Shown: piece after piece, positions 1 to 5,867 of the stretch
How the letters are laid out: each line of letters starts with the position of its first letter
How positions within the stretch are numbered: position 1 is the first letter of the stretch
Assembly: GCA_045403015.1 (NCBI GenBank)
Contig: JAXIPI010000026.1
Span: 1-13,938, forward strand
Source of the DNA: Gaiellasilicea sp045403015
Lineage (GTDB): Bacteria; Actinomycetota; Thermoleophilia; Gaiellales; Gaiellaceae
Direction of reading: 5' to 3'
DNA: 13,938 nt
Made by a program: the position numbers and the translations under genes
The notes under the pieces: generated by a model
Told to the model about the DNA's origin: nothing
The model's database searches: none
Seen by the model: only the letters and a program-made list of their open reading frames with translations

Positions 1-722
1 GCGAGGGTCTTGTGCGTCGTCGAGGTGACGATGTCGCAGTGCTCGACCGGGTTCGGATGGATGCCGGCGGCAACCAGGCCCGAGAAGTGGGCCATGTCGC
101 ACATCAGCAGGGCGTCGACCTCATCCGCGATCTTGCGGAACTCGGCCGTGTCGACCGTGCGCGGATACGCGGAGCCACCGCAGACGATCAGCTTCGGCCG
201 GTGCTCCTTCGCGACGGCGAGCACCTCGTCGTAGTCGACCACGTCCGTATTGCGCGAGACGCCGTACGACGCAATCGTGTAGAGCCGACCCGAGAAGTTG
301 ACCTTCAGCCCGTGCGTGAGATGACCGCCGTGGTCGAGCCGCAGCCCGAGGATCGTGTCGCCGGGCTGCAGGAGCGCAAAGTAGGCGGCCATGTTCGCCT
401 GCGCGCCGGCGTGCGGCTGGACGTTTGCGTGCTCCGCGCCGAAGAGCTCCGTGGCGCGATCGATCGCCAGCTGCTCGATCTCGTCGACGACCTCGCAGCC
501 CCCGTAGTAGCGGCGGCCCGGGTAGCCCTCGGCGTACTTGTTCGTCGGCACAGAGCCGACGGCCTCGAGCACGCTCGGCCAGGTGAAGTTCTCGGAGGCG
601 ATCAGCTCGATCTGCGCGCGTTGCCGCTCGAGCTCGCGGCCGAGAAGCGAAGCGATTTCCGGATCGACGTCGGCGAGGCCGGCGGTTCGAAGCTGGTCGA
701 GCGTTGCCTGGGCGACGGCCAT
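1..722 (-). CDS. glyA: Serine hydroxymethyltransferase, N-terminal part (cut by window edge)
   Basis: PLP enzyme that interconverts serine plus tetrahydrofolate with glycine plus 5,10-methylene-THF, supplying cytosolic one-carbon units. I translated 240 codons by hand; the frame is open and leaves the window at base 1. It shows the family N-terminus LIASENF followed by NKYAEGYPGRRYYGGCE, then the PLP-pocket stretch DHGGHLTHG and, at the very edge, the active-site motif TTHKTL with the Schiff-base lysine at about residue 238. The ATG at 722-720 has a strong ribosome binding site on the minus strand (GAGGAGGAG about 6 bases upstream). It lies 34 bases after sua5 and is the last visible gene of the prfA-prmC-sua5-glyA run. 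A TANNNT box (TAGCAT, 759-754) overlapping the sua5 stop could be an internal promoter, but this is weak. The identification is secure; the C-terminal portion lies outside the window. Confidence 0.96.
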   Translation of the reverse strand, partial: MAVAQATLDQLRTAGLADVDPEIASLLGRELERQRAQIELIASENFTWPSVLEAVGSVPTNKYAEGYPGRRYYGGCEVVDEIEQLAIDRATELFGAEHANVQPHAGAQANMAAYFALLQPGDTILGLRLDHGGHLTHGLKVNFSGRLYTIASYGVSRNTDVVDYDEVLAVAKEHRPKLIVCGGSAYPRTVDTAEFRKIADEVDALLMCDMAHFSGLVAAGIHPNPVEHCDIVTSTTHKTL

Positions 723-756
723 GCCTTCTCCTCCTCAGCTGCGGGATGACTCGATG

Positions 757-1359
757 CTAGAGCACCGACCCGACGAGCCGGAGCGCTTCGTCGGCCGGGA
801 TGGCGCCCTCGCGCAGCACCACCGGCTCCGAGCCGCTGAAGTCGATCACCGTTGAGGGCGTTCCGGGCAACGGACCTACGTCGACGAACGCGTCGGCGGC
901 GGCGCGAATCTCTTCGGGCACCTCGTCGATCGATGCCGGATCCGGACCGCCCGGCAGGTTCGCGCTCGTTGCGACGATGAGGCCGAGACGGGACAGGAGC
1001 TCGTGTGCCTCTCCCGCGAGTGAAGGGACGCGTACGCCGATCGTGTCGGGCCGTGCACCGGCGAGCCAGCGAAAGCGGCGCGCGGGATTCGGCAGGACGA
1101 GCGTGAGCGGCCCCGGCAGGAGCGCCCGCGCGATCACCGCCGCCCGGCCGCGCAGCTCGGGCATGCACTCCAGCAGCATGTCGACACTGGAGGCGACGAG
1201 CGCGGTCGGCTGGATCTCCTCGCGCCCTTTCGCCCGGTACAGCCGGCGCACGGGCTCCTCGGAGTACGCGCTCGCGGCGAGGCCGTAGACGGTGTCCGTG
1301 GGGACGATTGCGAGCCGCCCGGCACGGATCGCGGTCACGGCTGCGTCGACGTCAGACAC
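757..1359 (-). CDS. ywlC: L-threonylcarbamoyladenylate synthase (Sua5/YwlC/YrdC family)
   Basis: Makes threonylcarbamoyl-AMP from threonine, bicarbonate and ATP, the first step of the t6A37 modification of tRNAs that read ANN codons. The 200-residue product is a single YrdC domain of the short bacterial type, without the C-terminal Sua5 domain. Visible motifs are PTDTVYGL (20-27), KGR (44-46), PGPLTLVLP (82-90), the nucleotide-pocket TSAN (131-134) and PSTVID (168-173). The start is GTG at 1359-1357; it overlaps the prmC stop by 8 bases, which suggests translational coupling. Pairing of this gene with prfA and prmC is common in Gram-positive bacteria, so function and context agree. The symbol ywlC follows Bacillus usage; tsaC or sua5 would be equally acceptable. 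Confidence 0.94.
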   Translation of the reverse strand: MSDVDAAVTAIRAGRLAIVPTDTVYGLAASAYSEEPVRRLYRAKGREEIQPTALVASSVDMLLECMPELRGRAAVIARALLPGPLTLVLPNPARRFRWLAGARPDTIGVRVPSLAGEAHELLSRLGLIVATSANLPGGPDPASIDEVPEEIRAAADAFVDVGPLPGTPSTVIDFSGSEPVVLREGAIPADEALRLVGSVL

Positions 1360-2176
1360 GTCTGCCCTCGACCACCCGGTCGCGTCCCGTCAGATCCGGT
1401 GTCGTCGAGACGTCGGCATAGCCGAGCCCGCCGAGCAAGGCCGCGGTCGCGGACGCTTGCCCGTCACCAACCTCGAGCACGATCCAGCCCGCGGGCACGA
1501 GCGCCTCGAGCGCAGCCCGGCCGACGGCCTCTGTGGCGCCGCTGCCGACGAGTGCGAGATGGGGCTCGTACTCGCGTACGTCGGGCATCAGCGTCGGGAG
1601 CTCGTCCGGCTCGACGTAGGGCGGATTCGAGACGACGAGCTCGTACGGTCCACCCGGTAGGCCCTCCCGCAGATCGTGCTCGAGCAGCTCGATCGTCAGG
1701 CCGGTCCGCTCGGCATTCTCGCGGGCAAGCGAGAGCGCATCGGCGGAGACGTCGATCGCGGTCACGCGAGCGTCCGGATGCTCGTCCGCGATCGCGAGCG
1801 CGATCGCACCGGTGCCCGTGCCGACGTCCAGCACGCGCGGAGCCTCGAGCCCGCGCAGATGGGCGAGCGCGCGCTCGACGACGATCTCCGTCTCGGGCCG
1901 CGGGATGAGGGCCCGCCGGTCGACGGTCAGCGTCAGGCGGCGGAATCCCCACTCGCCGAGGATGTAGGCGACCGGCTCCCGCCGCGCGCGGCGGGCGACG
2001 AGCGCGCGATAGCCATCGAGCTCGCCGTTCTCGAGCGGCCGGTCGAAGTCGGTGTAGAGCTCGATCCGCTGCCGGCCGAGTGTGTGCGCGAGCAGCAGCT
2101 CCGCATCGAGCCGAGCCGTCTCCGAAGTCTTGCCGAGATGCTCTGTGGCGCGCCGGAGCACCTCCCCGACGGTCAC
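1352..2176 (-). CDS. prmC: Release factor glutamine N5-methyltransferase (PrmC/HemK)
   Basis: SAM-dependent enzyme that methylates the glutamine of the GGQ loop of class I release factors, speeding peptide release. The 274-residue product has the PrmC N-terminal helical domain (about 1-80), then a Rossmann methyltransferase domain with motif I DVGTGTG (117-123), acidic motif II AIDVS (140-144) and the diagnostic NPPY (184-187) that holds the substrate glutamine. The GTG start (2176-2174) overlaps the prfA stop in a GTGA arrangement, so translation is probably coupled. Its substrate, RF1, is encoded directly upstream. Length and motif order are normal for the family. Confidence 0.96.
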   Translation of the reverse strand: MTVGEVLRRATEHLGKTSETARLDAELLLAHTLGRQRIELYTDFDRPLENGELDGYRALVARRARREPVAYILGEWGFRRLTLTVDRRALIPRPETEIVVERALAHLRGLEAPRVLDVGTGTGAIALAIADEHPDARVTAIDVSADALSLARENAERTGLTIELLEHDLREGLPGGPYELVVSNPPYVEPDELPTLMPDVREYEPHLALVGSGATEAVGRAALEALVPAGWIVLEVGDGQASATAALLGGLGYADVSTTPDLTGRDRVVEGRRV

Positions 2177-3213
2177 GCCTCGAGCGCCCGGCGCCTGTCT
2201 TCTGCCTGCAGCGCCTCCGTGAAGGCGTCGAGCCCGCCGGGAAGCACCTTCTCGAGGTTCACCGTCACCTTCACGCGGTGGTCGGTGGCGCGGCTGTCGG
2301 GGTAGTTGTAGGTACGGATCTTCTCCGCGCGCTCGCCCGATCCGATCTGGAGCTTCCGCGCCGCGGAGAGCTCGGCCTGCTGGCGCTCGCGCTCGGCCTC
2401 GTAGATCCGGGCGCGCAGCACGCGCAGCGCCTTCGCCTTGTTCTGGAGCTGCGATTTCTCGTCCTGCATCGCGACCACGATCCCGGTCGGCAGATGCGTG
2501 ATTCGAACGGCCGAGTCGGTGGTGTTGACGCTCTGGCCGCCAGGCCCGGTGGAACGGTAGACGTCGATCTTGAGGTCGTTCTCGTCGATGTCGACGTCGA
2601 CCTCCTCGACCTCGGGCATCACGGCGACGGTCGCGGTCGAGGTGTGGATCCGACCCTGCGACTCGGTCTCCGGCACGCGCTGGACGCGGTGCGTACCGCC
2701 CTCGTACTTGAAGATCGAGAATGCGCCTTCTCCCTTGATCGCGAAGACGACCTCCTTGAAGCCGCCCGTCTCGCTCTCGTTCGCCGAGAGCAGCTCGGTC
2801 TTGAAGCCGCGGCTCTCCGCATAGCGCGTGAGCATGCGGTACACATCCCCCGCCCAGATCGCCGCCTCGTCACCGCCCACTCCCTGGCGGATCTCGACGA
2901 TCACGTCCTTCTGGTCGGCAGGATCGTTCTCGACGAGCGCAAGCTTCAGCTCCTCTTCGATCTCGGCAAGCCGGGTCTCGGACTCGGCGACGAGCTCCTT
3001 CAGCTCGGGATCGGCGAGCGACGCCGAGACGTCCTCCCGCATCGAGCGCCACGCCTGCGCCAGCTTGTAGGGGGTCTCGAGCTCCTTCAGGCGGCGGCCG
3101 ACCTCGGCGGCCTCCCGATGGTCGTTGTAGACCGACGGGTCCGACATGCGTTCCTGCACCTCGGTGTACGAGCGCTCGAGCTCGTCGATCAGGTTCTCGA
3201 ATGTGTTCGACAC
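2173..3213 (-). CDS. prfA: Peptide chain release factor 1 (RF1)
   Basis: Recognises UAA and UAG in the ribosomal A site and triggers hydrolysis of peptidyl-tRNA. The 346-residue product has an N-terminal coiled region, the codon-recognition PxT motif as PET (181-183) inside RVQRVPETESQGRIHTS, and the catalytic GGQ (225-227) within GPGGQSVNTTDSAVRITH. A PxT motif rather than SPF makes it RF1, not RF2. The frame stays open upstream to 3669, but that extension has no RF1 character and lies opposite the DUF5995 gene. I therefore start at GTG 3213, which gives the normal N-terminus SNTFENLIDELERSYTEVQ. No Shine-Dalgarno is visible; TACCCT lies 7 bases before the GTG, which fits a leaderless transcript. 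This is the first gene of the prfA-prmC-sua5-glyA unit. Confidence 0.95.
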   Translation of the reverse strand: MSNTFENLIDELERSYTEVQERMSDPSVYNDHREAAEVGRRLKELETPYKLAQAWRSMREDVSASLADPELKELVAESETRLAEIEEELKLALVENDPADQKDVIVEIRQGVGGDEAAIWAGDVYRMLTRYAESRGFKTELLSANESETGGFKEVVFAIKGEGAFSIFKYEGGTHRVQRVPETESQGRIHTSTATVAVMPEVEEVDVDIDENDLKIDVYRSTGPGGQSVNTTDSAVRITHLPTGIVVAMQDEKSQLQNKAKALRVLRARIYEAERERQQAELSAARKLQIGSGERAEKIRTYNYPDSRATDHRVKVTVNLEKVLPGGLDAFTEALQAEDRRRALEA

Positions 3214-3219
3214 GGGTCG

Positions 3220-3225
3220 TAGGGT
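3220..3225 (+). promoter_or_regulatory. Candidate -10 box for the DUF5995-GNAT unit
   Basis: TAGGGT lies 9 bases upstream of the ATG at 3235 and overlaps the opposing prfA box. The predicted transcript would have no leader or one of a few bases. A short GGAG at 3229-3232 is only 2 bases from the ATG, too close to be a typical Shine-Dalgarno. Confidence 0.35.
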
Positions 3226-3226
3226 A
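3221..3226 (-). promoter_or_regulatory. Candidate leaderless -10 box for prfA
   Basis: On the minus strand the sequence reads TACCCT, seven bases, then the prfA GTG. This matches the actinobacterial TANNNT -10 consensus at the spacing that would place transcription start on the start codon. No convincing -35 element or Shine-Dalgarno is seen. It overlaps the plus-strand box TAGGGT within the 7-base string TAGGGTA. Confidence 0.45.
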
Positions 3227-3234
3227 GTGGAGCG

Positions 3235-3948
3235 ATGACCCTCGAGGACGTGCTCCGCGCCCCGTTGCCCGACCGAGTCGATGAGGTCGCGGAGCGGCTG
3301 CGCTCGATCGAGAAGGCGCTGCCGAAGCGGGACGGAGTGCGCGCGTTCACCAGCCTCTATCGTGCGGTGACGGAGGACGTGGACCGGCGCGTTCGGCCCG
3401 AGACGTTCGCCGACGCGCCCTTTGCCCGCTGGCTCGACGTCGTCTTCGCGAATCAGTACTTTCGCGCGCTCCGCGCGCACGTGCTCGGGCCGAAGCGGCC
3501 TCCGCGCGCCTGGGCTCCGCTCTTCGAGGCGCGGGGGCGGCGCGGCGTGGCGCCGATTCAGTTCGCGCTCGCCGGCATGAACGCGCACATCAACCGCGAT
3601 CTGCCGCTCGCCCTCGTGGCGACGTGCGGCGCGCGCAAGGTGGCTCCCGTGCGTGGCGGGCCGCAGCATGTCGACTTCCGCCGGATCGACGGCGTGCTCG
3701 CCGAATCGGAGGCGCGGGTCAAGACCGAGTTCGCCACCGGCCTGATCGGCTGGGCGGACGAGGCGCTCGGCGAGCTCGACGACGTCCTCGCGATGTGGAA
3801 CGTGCGCAAGGCGAGGGCGGCGGCCTGGACGAGCGCGGAGACGCTGTGGGCGCTGCGTGACCTCCCGCTGACGGCGGGTCGGTTTGCGCTCACGCTCGAC
3901 CGGACCGTCGGCTTCGCGGGCCGCGGACTGGTGCGGCCCGTCGGATGA
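3235..3948 (+). CDS. DUF5995 family protein of unknown function
   Basis: A 237-residue, mostly helical, soluble-looking protein with no signal peptide and no clear membrane segment. I recognise the DUF5995 pattern, common in actinobacteria: FANQYFRAL (71-79), WAPLFEAR (93-100), PIQFALAGMNAHINRDLP (107-124) and the C-terminal MWNVRKARAAAW (187-198). The conserved His118/Asn120 region and the Arg/Trp-rich C-terminus could form a binding or active site, but no activity is established to my knowledge. The ATG lies 21 bases from the divergent prfA start. The stop overlaps the downstream GNAT gene in an ATGA arrangement, so the two are probably co-translated. Family call fairly sure; function unknown. 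Confidence 0.8.
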   Translation: MTLEDVLRAPLPDRVDEVAERLRSIEKALPKRDGVRAFTSLYRAVTEDVDRRVRPETFADAPFARWLDVVFANQYFRALRAHVLGPKRPPRAWAPLFEARGRRGVAPIQFALAGMNAHINRDLPLALVATCGARKVAPVRGGPQHVDFRRIDGVLAESEARVKTEFATGLIGWADEALGELDDVLAMWNVRKARAAAWTSAETLWALRDLPLTAGRFALTLDRTVGFAGRGLVRPVG

Positions 3949-4406
3949 GAGTCCGCCGTGCGGTCGTGAAGGACTCGGCCGCCGCAGCGGCCGTCGTTCG
4001 CGCCGTCTACGAGGAGTTCGGGTTCACCTGGGACGAGGACGGCTACCACGCCGACCTTCGCGACGTGGAGGAGTCGTACGCGGCGTTCTTCGTCGCCGAG
4101 CGCGCCGGCCGAATCGTCGGGACCGCGGGGCTGACGAGCCACGGATCGCTGGAGCGGCTCTACGTGCTGGCGGAGGCGCGCGGAACCGGCGCCGGGTCGG
4201 CTCTTTTCGCGGCAGTCGTGGCAGAGGCGCGCCGCTGCGGCTACACGCAGCTCGAAATCTGGTCGGACAAGCGGTTCACCGACGCGCACCGGCTGTATGA
4301 GCGCCACGGCGCCCGCGTCATCGGCGAGCGCGTCCATGACGACCCCGACGCGAGCGACGAATGGGGTCTCGTGCTCGACCTCACCGACCCTCCCGAACGG
4401 ACGTGA
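3945..4406 (+). CDS. GNAT family N-acetyltransferase
   Basis: A 153-residue single-domain acetyltransferase expected to move an acetyl group from acetyl-CoA to an amine. It shows the GNAT fold order: N-terminal strand VRRAVVKDSAAAAAVVRAVY, the beta-strand FFVAERAGRIVGTAGL (48-63), then motif A LYVLAEARGTGAGSALF (72-88) with the acetyl-CoA pyrophosphate loop RGTGAG at 79-84, and a C-terminal LYERHGARVIGE (117-128), where a Tyr after the HRL segment is usual. Substrate cannot be predicted. The start ATG overlaps the DUF5995 stop (ATGA), making a two-gene unit. A perfect palindrome follows 10 bases after the stop. Confidence 0.88.
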   Translation: MRVRRAVVKDSAAAAAVVRAVYEEFGFTWDEDGYHADLRDVEESYAAFFVAERAGRIVGTAGLTSHGSLERLYVLAEARGTGAGSALFAAVVAEARRCGYTQLEIWSDKRFTDAHRLYERHGARVIGERVHDDPDASDEWGLVLDLTDPPERT

Positions 4407-4415
4407 CCGCAGCGC

Positions 4416-4444
4416 ACCCGTCCGGGGACTGTCCCCGGACGGGT
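4416..4444. repeat. Perfect 29-base palindrome, candidate REP element of the adjacent RAYT
   Basis: A 13-base arm (ACCCGTCCGGGGA, 4416-4428), a 3-base loop CTG and its exact reverse complement (4432-4444). It lies between the GNAT stop and the RAYT gene, 87 bases before the RAYT start. GC-rich palindromes next to a RAYT are characteristic of REP elements mobilised by these enzymes. It could also end GNAT transcription, but no T-run follows on either strand, so it is a poor intrinsic terminator. A weaker adjoining inverted pair, CTCGG (4445-4449) and CCGAG (4460-4464), may be part of the same element. Only one copy is present in this window. Confidence 0.7.
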
Positions 4445-4502
4445 CTCGGCAGGGCATGTCCGAGTGTGAATCTTGTGTGCCGATGTTTCCACAGAGCGTC
4501 TG

Positions 4503-4517
4503 GGCCGCTTTTCGGCC
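4503..4517. repeat. Small hairpin just upstream of the RAYT gene
   Basis: GGCCG (4503-4507), loop CTTTT, CGGCC (4513-4517), followed at once by the TAATTT box. It could be a second transposase-recognised structure, a weak terminator, or chance. The 4440-4530 stretch is visibly less GC-rich than the flanking genes. Confidence 0.35.
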
Positions 4518-4519
4518 TC

Positions 4520-4525
4520 TAATTT
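4520..4525 (+). promoter_or_regulatory. Candidate leaderless -10 box for the RAYT gene
   Basis: TAATTT lies 6 bases before the ATG at 4532, again a TANNNT box at leaderless spacing. There is no Shine-Dalgarno between the box and the ATG. A -35 element is not evident. Confidence 0.4.
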
Positions 4526-4531
4526 GGGTGC

Positions 4532-5452
4532 ATGGCCCGGTTGCCGCGCTCGACGTTTCCCGACTACGGCGTCTGGCACGTGACAACGCGCGGAGTCGGA
4601 CGCCGCGCGGTCTATCTCGACCACGACGACGGATGCCGCTTCCTCACGCAACTCTGGCAGGCGGTCGAACGGCTCGGCCTACACGTCCACGCTCTCTGCC
4701 TGATGCCGAACCACTACCACCTCGTCGTCCAGTGCCTCCGCGATCACCTCTCGAGATCGCTCCACCGAGTCAACGGCGTCTACGCCGAGGACTTCAACGC
4801 GAAGTACACGCGCAACGGCCACCTCTGGGGCGACCGCTTCGCGCTGTGGCAGGTGCGCGACGACGAGCATCTGCGCGCGACCTGCGAGTACGTGCTGGCC
4901 AATCCGGTTCGCGCCAGGCTCTGTGAGCGCACTAGCGACTGGCCGTGGTGCTGGAGCCGCTACCGGAGCCGCTACCCCGCGAGATCGGCGTCGAGCGTGA
5001 TCTCCGGGACGCCGGCGAGCGCCTGCGACACCGGACAGCCCTTCTTCGCCGCCTCAGCGGCTTCGCGAAAGCCGTCTGCGTCGAGGCCGGGCACGCGGCC
5101 CCTGACGGTGAGCGCGCTTTTCGTGATGCCGGTACCCGGCACAAAGGTGACCACGGCGGACGTCCGAAGCTGCTCTGGCGGGGTGCCACCCTTTGCGAGG
5201 CCGAGAGAGAGCGCCATCGAGAAGCATGAGGCGTGTGCGGCGGCGATCAACTCCTCCGGGCTCGTCTTCCCGCCAGAAGCCTCCTCCGAACGAGCCGCCC
5301 AGCTCACGTCGAGCGGCCCGAAGGCGCCCGAGCCGACCTCGTCGATCGTCCCCGACCCACTCATCAGGTCGCCGTTCCACGTCACCGATGCCCGGCGGTC
5401 AGCAGCCATGTCCGCTCCTCCTAGTTCGACACGAGTTCTGCACGCACGCTAA
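4532..5452 (+). CDS. REP-associated tyrosine transposase (RAYT), Y1/HUH type, with an aberrant C-terminus
   Basis: Single-stranded-DNA transposase of the IS200-like Y1 superfamily; RAYTs are domesticated relatives that act on REP palindromes. The recognisable enzyme is residues 1 to about 148 (to about 4975): WHVTTRGVGRR (15-25), the HUH motif in CLMPNHYHLVV (H61 and H63), RNGHLWGDRF (94-103), and CEYVLANPVRA (118-128), where Y120 is the likely catalytic tyrosine by comparison with E. coli RAYT (DYIYINPV). It ends with SDWPWCWSRY (135-144), the usual end of the core. The frame then has no stop and continues 158 residues to TAA at 5450-5452, antisense across the whole osmC-like gene at 4972-5409 and into the end of the next one. 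That tail has no RAYT character and is probably read-through of a gene that lost its own 3' end. The core is intact; activity is unproven. Confidence 0.85.
   Translation: MARLPRSTFPDYGVWHVTTRGVGRRAVYLDHDDGCRFLTQLWQAVERLGLHVHALCLMPNHYHLVVQCLRDHLSRSLHRVNGVYAEDFNAKYTRNGHLWGDRFALWQVRDDEHLRATCEYVLANPVRARLCERTSDWPWCWSRYRSRYPARSASSVISGTPASACDTGQPFFAASAASRKPSASRPGTRPLTVSALFVMPVPGTKVTTADVRSCSGGVPPFARPRESAIEKHEACAAAINSSGLVFPPEASSERAAQLTSSGPKAPEPTSSIVPDPLIRSPFHVTDARRSAAMSAPPSSTRVLHAR
4953..4976. repeat. 12-base perfect tandem duplication at the RAYT / OsmC junction
   Basis: GGAGCCGCTACC occurs twice in direct succession (4953-4964, 4965-4976). In the RAYT frame it yields SRY RSRY; on the minus strand it gives the OsmC gene two in-frame TAG codons 12 bases apart (4974-4972 and 4962-4960). 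It sits where the recognisable RAYT sequence ends and marks a likely slippage or rearrangement point. Confidence 0.75.
4972..5409 (-). CDS. OsmC family protein (copy 1, peroxiredoxin-like)
   Basis: OsmC/Ohr-type proteins are thiol-dependent peroxidases that reduce organic hydroperoxides and form dimers. The 145-residue product has the OsmC N-terminus (VTWNGDLMSGSG), the first active-site block KTSPEELIAAAHASCFSMALS with Cys62, and the second block KKGCPVSQAL with Cys125, then the final strand EITLDADLAG. The spacing of the two cysteines is normal. The ATG (5409-5407) has a strong ribosome binding site, AGGAGGAG about 7 bases upstream, which overlaps the stop of copy 2. Length and ending favour OsmC over Ohr, but substrates cannot be separated from sequence alone. 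It is the last gene of the dehydratase-rpmE-DUF1385-OsmC unit and is fully overlapped by the run-on RAYT frame on the other strand. Confidence 0.92.
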   Translation of the reverse strand: MAADRRASVTWNGDLMSGSGTIDEVGSGAFGPLDVSWAARSEEASGGKTSPEELIAAAHASCFSMALSLGLAKGGTPPEQLRTSAVVTFVPGTGITKSALTVRGRVPGLDADGFREAAEAAKKGCPVSQALAGVPEITLDADLAG

Positions 5453-5867
5453 CGGAAGCGCTCGCTCGGATCAGCGCCGAGAACGGACAACCGTCGTCTG
5501 CCACCCGCGCGGCGCGCTCCAGGCCGGCGGCGTCGATCCCCGCCGCGCGGGCGCGCGCATCGATCTCGGACGCGACGATCAGGTGACCTTTCTCCCCGAC
5601 CTCATCCATCGTGATGGTGCACGTGATGTCGATCCGGTCAACCGTGCCGCCGGCCCTCGCGATCTCCCCCGCAAGGGACGTGACGTAGCAGGTCGCGTGA
5701 GCCGCGGCGAGCAACTCCTCCGGGCTCGTCTTCACAGCCGCATCGGCGATCCGCGACGGCAGGTCGACGGGCAGCTCGAACGCGCCCGTACCGGCTCTCG
5801 CCACGCCCGAGCCACGTGAAAGCGACCCTTCCCACGCAACGTCGGCCTTGCGGACGATCCGAGGCAC
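5421..5867 (-). CDS. OsmC family protein (copy 2, peroxiredoxin-like)
   Basis: A second, divergent OsmC-family thiol peroxidase, 148 residues. Matching blocks are VAWEGSLSRGSG (10-21), KTSPEELLAAAHATCYVTSLA with Cys60, and DDGCPFSALI with Cys127. It carries an extra Cys83. It shares the active-site blocks with copy 1 but differs through most of the rest, so the pair is an old duplication or two independently acquired paralogues, not a recent copy. The GTG start (5867-5865) follows the DUF1385 TAA with no gap. A GAGG about 14 bases upstream, inside DUF1385, is the only ribosome-binding candidate, so expression likely depends on coupling. The 11-base gap to copy 1 indicates co-transcription. 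Confidence 0.9.
   Translation of the reverse strand: MPRIVRKADVAWEGSLSRGSGVARAGTGAFELPVDLPSRIADAAVKTSPEELLAAAHATCYVTSLAGEIARAGGTVDRIDITCTITMDEVGEKGHLIVASEIDARARAAGIDAAGLERAARVADDGCPFSALIRASASVSVRAELVSN

Noticed and set aside
12..749. Long plus-strand open frame over glyA
   Set aside because: Arginine/aspartate-rich shadow of the GC-rich glyA gene; the minus strand encodes an unmistakable serine hydroxymethyltransferase.
3214..3669. 152-codon N-terminal extension of the prfA frame on the minus strand
   Set aside because: It has no RF1 similarity, lies opposite the DUF5995 coding region, and GTG 3213 gives a normal RF1 N-terminus with a promoter-like box.
4416..4444. Palindrome as a classical intrinsic terminator of the GNAT gene
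   Set aside because: Stem is strong but neither side is followed by a T-run; position next to a RAYT makes a REP element the better reading, though a terminating side effect is possible.
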